This document shows positions 1 through 5,576 of a DNA stretch of 10,191 bases, piece after piece. This DNA is from Aquabacterium sp. Its GTDB lineage: Bacteria > Pseudomonadota > Gammaproteobacteria > Burkholderiales > Burkholderiaceae_C. The stretch lies in NCBI GenBank assembly GCA_030654555.1, contig JAURXG010000081.1, forward strand, positions 1 through 10,191. The letters are read 5' to 3'. The stretch's first letter is position 1. Each line of letters opens with the position of its first letter. The notes below the pieces were generated by a model. It made no database searches. It had not been told where the DNA came from and was given only the letters and a program-made list of their open reading frames with translations. Made by a program: the position numbers and the translations under genes.

Positions 1-681
1 GAGTTTGCGCTGCAGTCGCACCTGAAGGCCTTGAAGGCGCAGCAGGCCGGTGAGTTCGGCGACGAGATCACGCCGGTGGAGGTGCTCGACCGCCAGCCCG
101 TGCTGAGCAACGGCGAGATTCACGTCAAGACCCGCAGCGTCAGCCTGGACGAAGGCCCGCGCGCCGAGACCACGCTCGAAGCGCTGGCCAAGCTGCGCAC
201 GGTGTTCGCCGCCAAGGGCAGCGTGACGGCGGGCAACAGCTCGCAGACCAGCGACGGCGCCGGTGCGCTGATCCTGGCCAGCGAGAAGGCGGTCAAGCAG
301 TTCGGCCTGACGCCGCTGGCGCGCTTCGTCAGCTTTGCCTCGCGCGGCGTGCCGCCCGAGATCATGGGCATCGGCCCGATCGAGGCCATCCCGGCGGCGC
401 TGAAGAACGCCGGCCTCACGCTGGCCGACATGGGCTGGATCGAGCTGAACGAGGCGTTTGCCGCGCAGTCGCTGGCGGTGATCAACACCGTGGGGCTGAA
501 CCCGGCGGTGGTCAACCCGATGGGCGGCGCGATCGCGCTGGGCCACCCGCTGGGCGCCACCGGCGCCATCCGCGCGGCCACCGTGGTGCATGCGCTGCGC
601 CGCCACAACCTGAAGTACGGCATGGTGACGATGTGCGTGGGCACCGGCCAGGGCGCGGCCGGCATCTTCGAGCGCGTCTGA
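1..681 (+). CDS. Thiolase (acetyl-CoA C-acyltransferase), 3' part only
   Basis: The gene is open at the left edge; 226 residues are visible, roughly the C-terminal 55-60% of a family that is usually about 390-400 aa. Thiolases split 3-ketoacyl-CoA with CoA to acetyl-CoA and a shortened acyl-CoA, or run the reverse condensation, in the cytoplasm. The C-terminal half-domain motifs are visible: NEAFA (visible residues 150-154, Asn of the active site), GGAIALGHPLGATG with the catalytic His (codon at 544-546), and CVGTGQGAA with the second catalytic Cys (codon at 634-636). The nucleophilic Cys of the N-terminal half lies outside the window. The crotonase gene starts 33 bases downstream, which with the domain content points to a fatty-acid beta-oxidation operon. 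Whether it is a degradative FadA-like enzyme or a biosynthetic acetoacetyl-CoA thiolase cannot be decided from this fragment; the neighbours favour degradation. Confidence 0.95.
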   Translation, partial: EFALQSHLKALKAQQAGEFGDEITPVEVLDRQPVLSNGEIHVKTRSVSLDEGPRAETTLEALAKLRTVFAAKGSVTAGNSSQTSDGAGALILASEKAVKQFGLTPLARFVSFASRGVPPEIMGIGPIEAIPAALKNAGLTLADMGWIELNEAFAAQSLAVINTVGLNPAVVNPMGGAIALGHPLGATGAIRAATVVHALRRHNLKYGMVTMCVGTGQGAAGIFERV

Positions 682-714
682 TACCGTGCGCCGCCGCCAA
701 CAGGAGACACCCGC

Positions 715-1488
715 ATGACCATCCGCACCGCCACGCTGAACCATGTGCTGACGATCGAGATCGCCCGCCCCGAGAAGAAGAACGCGCTGACCCAGGCGAT
801 GTACACCGCGATGGCCGAGGCGCTGATCGCCGCCAACGCCGACAACAGCGTGCGCGCGGTGCTGATCACCGGGCAGCCGGGCATCTTCACCTCGGGCAAC
901 GACATCGAGGACTTCATGCAGCGCCCGCCGGGTGGTGCAGGGGCAGGCGATCAGCCGCCGGTGGCCCGCTTCATGGGCGCGCTGCTGGATTGCGAGAAGC
1001 CGGTGATCGCCGCCGTCACCGGTGCGGCGATCGGCATCGGCACCACGATGCTGCTGCACTGCGACCTGGTCTACGTCAGCGACGAGGCCCGACTGGCCAT
1101 GCCCTTCGTCAGCCTGGGCCTGGTGCCCGAGTACGCCAGCAGCCTGCTGCTGCCGGCGCTGATGGGGCATGTCAAGGCGGCCGAGAAGCTGATGCTGGGC
1201 GAGCCCTTCAGCGGCAGCGACGCGGTCGACTGCGGCATCGCCAACGCGGTGCTGCCGGCCAACGAGGTGGTCAACCACGCACGGCGCATGGCCGAGCGCT
1301 TCAACGCGCTGCCGCCCAGCGCCGTGCGCGAGACCAAGCGGTTGATGCGCGCGCCCAACCAGTCCCGCATCCGCGAGGTGATGGCCGCCGAGGGGGCGCT
1401 GTTCGCCACCCGGCTGCGCAGCCCCGAGGCGATGGAGGCCTTCCAGGCCTTCTTCCAGAAGCGCCAGCCCGACTTCAGCCAGTTCTGA
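715..1488 (+). CDS. Crotonase-family enoyl-CoA isomerase/hydratase
   Basis: This is a complete 257-aa protein of normal length for the crotonase (enoyl-CoA hydratase/isomerase) family. The ATG at 715 is preceded by AGGAGA at a good distance, which fixes the start. The family binds acyl-CoA and stabilises an enolate in an oxyanion hole; here the hole is formed by the TSGNDIEDF segment (59-67) and the GAAIGIG segment (103-109). The two glutamates of classical hydratases (in GGGCE and QPE of rat crotonase) are replaced by Thr111 and Phe131. Instead a Glu stands at position 139 (GLVPEYASS), where yeast Eci1 and human ECI2 carry their catalytic base. The favoured reading is therefore a delta3-delta2-enoyl-CoA isomerase needed for unsaturated fatty acids, although automated annotation would call it enoyl-CoA hydratase. 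It follows the thiolase gene and precedes the SGNH gene at short spacing, so co-transcription is likely. Confidence 0.9.
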   Translation: MTIRTATLNHVLTIEIARPEKKNALTQAMYTAMAEALIAANADNSVRAVLITGQPGIFTSGNDIEDFMQRPPGGAGAGDQPPVARFMGALLDCEKPVIAAVTGAAIGIGTTMLLHCDLVYVSDEARLAMPFVSLGLVPEYASSLLLPALMGHVKAAEKLMLGEPFSGSDAVDCGIANAVLPANEVVNHARRMAERFNALPPSAVRETKRLMRAPNQSRIREVMAAEGALFATRLRSPEAMEAFQAFFQKRQPDFSQF

Positions 1489-1511
1489 ACGATCACCCGC
1501 CCGCCGCCGCG

Positions 1512-2228
1512 ATGTCGCTGGCGCTCAAGCTGGCGCTGGGCCCGCTGCTGCTGGTGCAGGCCCTGCACACCCGCCGCACGATGCCCAGGCTGCCCGAGGC
1601 CGATGGCCCGCGGCAAGGCCTGGTGGGGCGCGGCGCCGGCGTGCTGGGGCTGCTGATCGTGGGCGATTCGTCGGCCGCCGGCGTGGGTGTCGAGGCGCAG
1701 GACGACGCCCTGGCCGGCCGGCTCAGCCGCGCGCTGGCGCAGCGGCTGGGCCTGCGCGTGCGCTGGCAGCTGTGTGCGCGGTCGGGCATCACCAGCGCCC
1801 AGGCGCACACCTTGCTGGCCGATGCCCGGCCGGCCGACGTGGCGGTGATCGTCACCGGCGTCAACGACGTGGTCGACCAGGTGCGGCCCGCCCAGGCGCT
1901 GGCCGCGCGCGCCCAGCTGCTGCAGGCGCTGCGCCAGCAGGCCGGCATCCGCCATGCGGTGATGACGCCGGTGCCGCCGATGCAGCGCTTTGCCGGCCTG
2001 CCGCAGCCGCTGCGCTGGCTGGCCGGCCGCGATGCCGCGGCGCACGAGGCGGCACTGGCGCACTGGGCGGCGCTGCAGCCGGGCGTCAGCCACTTGCCGT
2101 TCGACCTGCCGCTCGACGATGCCACGCTGCTGGCCCGCGACGGCTTCCACCCCGGCGCGCCGCTGTACCGGCTGTGGGGCGATGCCTTGGCCGAGCACAT
2201 CGCCACGGCGGTGTGGCCGCGGCTCTGA
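1512..2228 (+). CDS. SGNH/GDSL-family esterase or lipase
   Basis: The protein is 238 aa if it starts at the ATG at 1512, 23 bases after the crotonase stop. The open frame runs much further upstream, but only as a shadow of the crotonase gene. No clear Shine-Dalgarno sequence precedes the ATG, so translation may be coupled to the upstream gene. The SGNH catalytic blocks are all present: GDSSAAG (51-57, nucleophile Ser53), Gly/Ser around 90-92, TGVND (115-119, oxyanion Asn118) and DGFHPG (210-215, Asp210 and His213 of the triad). The N-terminal 20 residues are hydrophobic (ALKLALGPLLLVQAL) and could be a membrane anchor or uncleaved signal, so the enzyme may act at the inner membrane or periplasm. 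Such enzymes hydrolyse esters or thioesters of many kinds; the substrate is not evident. The position after two acyl-CoA genes suggests lipid-derived esters, but this is inference. Confidence 0.88.
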   Translation: MSLALKLALGPLLLVQALHTRRTMPRLPEADGPRQGLVGRGAGVLGLLIVGDSSAAGVGVEAQDDALAGRLSRALAQRLGLRVRWQLCARSGITSAQAHTLLADARPADVAVIVTGVNDVVDQVRPAQALAARAQLLQALRQQAGIRHAVMTPVPPMQRFAGLPQPLRWLAGRDAAAHEAALAHWAALQPGVSHLPFDLPLDDATLLARDGFHPGAPLYRLWGDALAEHIATAVWPRL

Positions 2229-2252
2229 CGGCGCGCCGGCCCGCCGCGCCGT
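2228..2252. repeat. GC-rich inverted repeat between convergent genes
   Basis: Perfect 8-base arms, ACGGCGCG (2228-2235) and CGCGCCGT (2245-2252), are separated by 9 bases. They lie in the 27-base gap between the SGNH and thioesterase stop codons. There is no T-run on either strand, so this is not a standard intrinsic terminator. It could still pause RNA polymerase or protect 3' ends from either direction. A chance inverted repeat in GC-rich DNA is also possible. Confidence 0.35.
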
Positions 2253-2255
2253 GGC

Positions 2256-2687
2256 TCAGTCCTTGGGGATCTGCCGCGGCTTGCCCTGGCTGTCGATGGC
2301 CACGTAGGTGAGGTTGGCCTCGGTCACCTTGACCGTCTGCAGGTTGGCCGGGTTGCGCTCGGCGAACACCTCCACATGCACGGTGATCGAGGTGTTGCCG
2401 ATGCGCGCGATGCGGGCGTAGAAGCTCACCAGATCCCCCACCGACACCGGCTGCTTGAAGATGAACTGGTTCACCGCCACGGTGGCGATGCGGCCCTTGG
2501 CGATGCGCGAGGGCAGCACCGCCCCGGCCAGGTCGACCTGGGCCATCAGCCAGCCACCGAAGATGTCGCCGTTGCCGTTGACGTCGGCCGGCAGCGGCAT
2601 CACCCGCAGCACCAGCTCGCTGCCATCAGGCAAACTGGTGGGGCCGCTCAGCGGCTGCCGGGGGTGGGGGCTTGTCTCGTCGCTCAT
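2256..2687 (-). CDS. yciA: Acyl-CoA thioesterase, YciA-type hotdog fold
   Basis: This small cytoplasmic thioesterase hydrolyses acyl-CoA to free acid and CoA. The preferred start is the ATG at 2687, giving 143 aa, because AGGTGA stands 5 bases upstream on the coding strand. GTG at 2696 and ATG at 2693 are in frame but would consume that ribosome-binding site. The hallmark is NGNGDIFGGWLMAQVD (37-52): Asp52 aligns with the catalytic Asp44 of Haemophilus influenzae YciA (HI0827). It is followed by VAVNQFIFKQPVSVGD, typical of the single-hotdog acyl-CoA thioesterases that assemble as hexamers. The C-terminus ends soon after the last strand, so the protein is compact and lacks the longer tail of some homologues. 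It is convergent with the SGNH gene and divergent from the Atm1-type exporter. YciA enzymes have broad chain-length range; the true substrate cannot be read from sequence. Confidence 0.92.
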   Translation of the reverse strand: MSDETSPHPRQPLSGPTSLPDGSELVLRVMPLPADVNGNGDIFGGWLMAQVDLAGAVLPSRIAKGRIATVAVNQFIFKQPVSVGDLVSFYARIARIGNTSITVHVEVFAERNPANLQTVKVTEANLTYVAIDSQGKPRQIPKD

Positions 2688-2789
2688 CGGCATCACCTGT
2701 CACGCGGGTTGCGGGCGGGCCATTCTCTCCCGCGGGCCGGCCTGGCCTGCGCCGTCGCCTGCGACCCTTAGCCTGTCCCGCCCCTGCCC
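2688..2789. other. Divergent intergenic region, thioesterase/ABC exporter
   Basis: These 102 bases must carry the start signals for two divergent genes. The only clear element is the AGGTGA ribosome-binding site of the thioesterase (minus strand, about 2693-2698). I found no convincing -35/-10 pair on either strand. GAGAAT on the minus strand near 2729-2734 could be a weak -10, but it has no matching -35. No Shine-Dalgarno sequence precedes the exporter ATG. Confidence 0.4.
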
Positions 2790-4640
2790 ATGCGCCACTC
2801 CGCCCCCAGCCTGACCCTGCCCAACCCCGCCACCCCCGGCGCGCCGCGATCGGACTGGCAGACCCTGGGCAAGCTGATGCCCTACCTGTGGCAGTACCGC
2901 TGGCGCGTGGGCCTGGCGCTGGGCTTCCTGCTGGCGGCCAAGCTGGCCAATGTCAGCGTGCCGGTGCTGCTCAAGCATCTGGTCGACACGCTGGACCTCA
3001 AGCCCGGCGATCCGCGCGCGATGCTGGTGGTGCCGGTGGGCCTGCTGCTCGCCTACGCCGGCCTGCGCTTGTCGACCAGCCTGTTCACCGAGCTGCGCGA
3101 GCTGGTGTTCGCCAAGGTCTCGTTCGGCGCCAGCAAGCAGATCGCGCTGGAAGTGTTCAGCCACCTGCATGCGCTGAGCCTGCGCTTCCACCTCGAACGC
3201 CAGACCGGCGGCATGTCGCGCGACATCGAGCGCGGCACGCGCGCGCTGCAGTCGCTGGTGTCGTACTCGCTCTACTCCATCGTGCCCACGCTGGTGGAGG
3301 TGGTGCTGGTGCTCACTATCCTGGGCTGGCGCTTCGACATGGGCTACGTCTGGATCACGCTGTCGGCGCTGGCGGTCTACATCACCTTCACCGTGACGGT
3401 GACCGAGTGGCGCAGCCGCTTCCGCCGCGAGATGAACGAGGCGGATTCCAAGGCCCACAGCCGCGCCATCGATGCGCTGCTGAACTACGAGACGGTCAAG
3501 TACTTCAACAACGAGGCCTTCGAGGCCGGCCGCTACGACGACGGGCTGGAGGCCTACCGGCGCGCGCAGGTCAAGAGCCAGACCACGCTGTCGATGCTCA
3601 ACACCGGCCAGCAGCTGATCATCGCGCTGAGCCTGGTGGCGATGTTGTGGCGCGCCACGCAGGGCGTGGTCGACGGGCGTTTGACGCTGGGCGATTTCGT
3701 GATGGTCAACGCCTTCATGATCCAGCTCTACATCCCGCTGAACTTCCTGGGCGTGCTGTACCGCGAGGTCAAGCAGAGCCTGACCGACCTGGACAAGATG
3801 TTCGGCCTGCTCGAGCGCGAGCGCGAGGTGGCCGATGCGCCCGGCGCGCCCGAGCTGGTGGTGGGGCAGGGCGTGGTGCGCTTCGAGAACGTGAGCTTCG
3901 CCTACGACCCGGCGCGCCCCATCCTGCACGGCATCAGCTTCGAGATCCCGGCGGGCAAGACGGTGGCGGTGGTGGGCGCCTCGGGCGCAGGCAAGAGCAC
4001 GCTGGCGCGGCTGCTCTACCGCTTCTACGACGTCAGCGGCGGGCGCATCACCATCGACGGCCAGGACATCCGGCAGGTGCAGCAGACCAGCCTGCGCCGG
4101 GCCATCGGCATCGTGCCGCAGGACACGGTGCTGTTCAACGACACCGTGGGCTACAACATCGGCTACGGCCGCACGGGGGCCAGCCCGGCCGAGATCGAGG
4201 ACGCGGCCCGCGCCGCGCACATCCACGACTTCATCGCCAGCACGCCCAAGGGCTACGCCACGATGGTGGGCGAGCGCGGCCTGAAGCTGTCGGGCGGCGA
4301 GAAGCAGCGGGTGGCGATCGCCCGCACGCTGCTGAAGAACCCGCCGGTGCTGATCTTCGACGAGGCCACCTCGGCGCTCGACTCCGCCAACGAGCGGGCA
4401 ATCCAGGCCGAGCTGAAGAGCGCCGCGCAGGGCAAGACCGCGCTGGTGATCGCCCACCGCCTGTCGACCGTGGCCGATGCGCACGAGATCGTGGTGCTGG
4501 CCGACGGCCAGGTGGCCGAACGCGGATCGCATGCCGACCTGCTGGCGGCGGGCGGGCGTTATGCCGAGATGTGGCGACTGCAGCAATCGGGCGACGAGAC
4601 CGGCGAGGGCGCAGACGCTGCCGCAGTGCGGGCGGGCTGA
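2790..4640 (+). CDS. Atm1/ABCB7-type ABC exporter, fused permease-ATPase
   Basis: This is a 616-aa half-transporter expected to work as a homodimer in the inner membrane. The transmembrane domain covers about 25-340 and the nucleotide-binding domain about 360-600. Family-specific features are RFRREMNEADSKA (210-222), NYETVKYFNNEAFE (232-245), LNTGQQ (270-275; the NxGQ motif contacts glutathione in Atm1 structures) and IPLNFLGVLYRE (315-326). The ATPase motifs are intact: Walker A VGASGAGKST (395-404), Q-loop Gln444, signature LSGGEKQ (500-506), Walker B VLIFDE (520-525) and H-loop His556. Known relatives export glutathione-linked sulfur or metal species (yeast Atm1, Novosphingobium NaAtm1), so oxidised glutathione or metal-thiol conjugates are plausible cargo here. 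The ATG at 2790 lacks an obvious ribosome-binding site; no other start fits the family N-terminus better. The gene stands alone, with no iron-sulfur or metal-resistance genes beside it. Confidence 0.93.
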   Translation: MRHSAPSLTLPNPATPGAPRSDWQTLGKLMPYLWQYRWRVGLALGFLLAAKLANVSVPVLLKHLVDTLDLKPGDPRAMLVVPVGLLLAYAGLRLSTSLFTELRELVFAKVSFGASKQIALEVFSHLHALSLRFHLERQTGGMSRDIERGTRALQSLVSYSLYSIVPTLVEVVLVLTILGWRFDMGYVWITLSALAVYITFTVTVTEWRSRFRREMNEADSKAHSRAIDALLNYETVKYFNNEAFEAGRYDDGLEAYRRAQVKSQTTLSMLNTGQQLIIALSLVAMLWRATQGVVDGRLTLGDFVMVNAFMIQLYIPLNFLGVLYREVKQSLTDLDKMFGLLEREREVADAPGAPELVVGQGVVRFENVSFAYDPARPILHGISFEIPAGKTVAVVGASGAGKSTLARLLYRFYDVSGGRITIDGQDIRQVQQTSLRRAIGIVPQDTVLFNDTVGYNIGYGRTGASPAEIEDAARAAHIHDFIASTPKGYATMVGERGLKLSGGEKQRVAIARTLLKNPPVLIFDEATSALDSANERAIQAELKSAAQGKTALVIAHRLSTVADAHEIVVLADGQVAERGSHADLLAAGGRYAEMWRLQQSGDETGEGADAAAVRAG

Positions 4641-4667
4641 TCGCGGCGGGGCTGGGGCGACCAGGCG

Positions 4668-4692
4668 AAAAAAAGCCCGCCATCGGGCGGGC
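4668..4692 (-). terminator. Intrinsic terminator of the PEP-CTERM gene
   Basis: Read on the minus strand, a perfect 7-bp GC stem (GCCCGCC / GGCGGGC, plus-strand 4675-4681 and 4686-4692) with a 4-base loop is followed directly by seven Ts (plus-strand A-run 4668-4674). It lies 30 bases beyond the PEP-CTERM stop codon. Read on the plus strand there is no T-run, so it is directional and serves the minus-strand gene rather than the ABC exporter. Confidence 0.88.
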
Positions 4693-4722
4693 AGCTTGCA
4701 CGGCGCAGGGTGCGCCTGCGGT

Positions 4723-5391
4723 TCAGGCCTTGCGACGGCGCGACGCGCCACCGGCGGCCAGCAGGGCCAGCGCCACCAGGGCGTAGCTGGCGGGCTCGGG
4801 GACGTTGCCGCCAACGTCCGTGGTGCCGGTGTCGAAGCGCAGGTTGTCCACGGCCAGCAGGTTCGGCGAGTTGCTGTCGAACTCAATGCGATTCACGCGC
4901 TGTCCGGTCAGCAGATTGCTCAGGTCTGCGTCCGTGTTCCACGGCATTTGGCTGCCGCCGCCCGTGAGGATGACAGGGGCCGTCGCGCTGGTGCCGGACC
5001 ACAGAATGAAGCTCGTGACGCCGGAAATGGCGTAGTCGAAAATCAACGAGGTGAAGTAGGCGTTCGGATCGATCAGGCTGATGCTCAGATCGGTGACTTC
5101 GCCAGGCGTGCCATTGTTGGCGGTCGGGTCAGCGGCCCGATTCATCACCATGCCACCCGTGGGCAGGGCTGGTTCCGTCCCGTCCTGGCTGTCCGCCATG
5201 CTGCCGCGGTAGGCGGTCGCGCCCGAGAATTGCAGTCCCGAGAGGGTGGTCAACTTGATCGGTGCCGGTGATGCCGGCAGCGGATCGCCCCATAGCGTAT
5301 CGAAGTTCACCGTGGTCGGGGTCGCCTGCACACCCAACGACATGGCTGCGGATGCGACGGCCAGTGCAATCTTGCGAATAGTTGTAGACAT
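4723..5391 (-). CDS. PEP-CTERM sorting-domain exported protein
   Basis: The protein is 222 aa from the ATG at 5391, which has AGGAAA a few bases upstream. The frame stays open to 5502, but that extension lacks a start signal and would bury the signal peptide. Residues 1-23 form a Sec signal peptide (Arg-Lys near the N-terminus, then a hydrophobic stretch ending VQA, cleavage likely before TPTT). The C-terminus is a textbook PEP-CTERM signal: VPEP (197-200), a hydrophobic helix to about 214, and a basic tail RRRK (218-221). Proteins of this class are recognised by an exosortase and linked to exopolysaccharide or biofilm matrix. The mature body has no cysteine, is rich in Thr, Ser, Asn and Gly, and contains AVDNLRFD (180-187), a short pattern common shortly before PEP motifs. 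I recognise no catalytic domain. Codon use is visibly less GC-biased than in neighbouring genes, as is frequent for this family. It has its own terminator and a divergent regulator neighbour. Confidence 0.9.
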   Translation of the reverse strand: MSTTIRKIALAVASAAMSLGVQATPTTVNFDTLWGDPLPASPAPIKLTTLSGLQFSGATAYRGSMADSQDGTEPALPTGGMVMNRAADPTANNGTPGEVTDLSISLIDPNAYFTSLIFDYAISGVTSFILWSGTSATAPVILTGGGSQMPWNTDADLSNLLTGQRVNRIEFDSNSPNLLAVDNLRFDTGTTDVGGNVPEPASYALVALALLAAGGASRRRKA

Positions 5392-5418
5392 CTTGTTTCC
5401 TGCTGAATCGTTGAGAGT

Positions 5419-5447
5419 GCTCACCAGGAGTGCATGAGGGGGTGAGC
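5419..5447. repeat. Inverted repeat in the leader of the PEP-CTERM gene
   Basis: Perfect 7-base arms, GCTCACC (5419-5425) and GGTGAGC (5441-5447), flank a 15-base spacer. They lie 28 bases upstream of the PEP-CTERM start codon. Three bases further upstream, TTCA-ATG-TGAA (5450-5460) is a second small dyad. Either could be a protein-binding operator; if transcribed, the first would form a leader hairpin that does not cover the ribosome-binding site. No binding protein can be assigned from sequence alone. Confidence 0.45.
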
Positions 5448-5500
5448 GGTTCAATGTGAAGTCGACTGTAGCGAACAGGTCTCGGCCTCGGTGCGGCACC

Positions 5501-5539
5501 AACCCCTGCGTTCAGGGGGGTTAGGGGGCGGCCGCCCCT
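5501..5539. repeat. Two adjoining GC-rich palindromes upstream of the LysR gene
   Basis: The first element has arms CCCCTG (5503-5508) and CAGGGG (5513-5518) around a 4-base loop. Its outer AA and TT can also pair if two extra Gs bulge out. The second is a perfect 14-base palindrome, GGGGCGGCCGCCCC (5525-5538). They are joined by a short GGTTA linker, and the second abuts the predicted -35 box. The G-runs between them are notable. The layout resembles either an operator pair or a small dispersed intergenic repeat unit. Confidence 0.5.
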
Positions 5540-5567
5540 TGAATGGTGGGTCGAAACCGACTATTAC
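5539..5567 (+). promoter_or_regulatory. Predicted sigma70-like promoter of the LysR gene
   Basis: A -35 box TTGAAT (5539-5544, 4 of 6 consensus) and a -10 box TATTAC (5562-5567, 4 of 6) are separated by exactly 17 bases. The predicted transcription start falls near 5573-5575, only a few bases before the GTG start codon at 5577, which implies a leaderless or nearly leaderless mRNA. The stretch 5550-5570 is AT-richer than its surroundings, which supports the call. Confidence 0.55.
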
Positions 5568-5576
5568 ACTGCCGCG

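Noticed and set aside
633..1511. Upstream extension of the SGNH frame across the thiolase and crotonase genes
   Set aside because: The translated extension is low-complexity Arg/Ala/Gly-rich sequence in a shadow frame of the crotonase. SGNH homology begins only after the ATG at 1512.
2700..4886. A 728-codon open frame on the minus strand antisense to the ABC exporter
   Set aside because: It is a by-product of GC-rich codons in the real gene. Its translation is full of His, Gln, Arg and Ala with no domain, while the plus strand encodes a complete ABC transporter.
5392..5502. N-terminal extension of the PEP-CTERM protein to 5502
   Set aside because: It would put 37 residues ahead of an obvious signal peptide. 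The ATG at 5391 has a proper AGGAAA ribosome-binding site, and the extension has none.
5493..5511. Possible sigma54 promoter (GGCAC ... TGC) upstream of the LysR gene
   Set aside because: The spacing between the GG and GC elements is one base too long for the strict -24/-12 geometry, and the -12 element is CTGC, not TTGC. A sigma70-like promoter lies closer to the gene.
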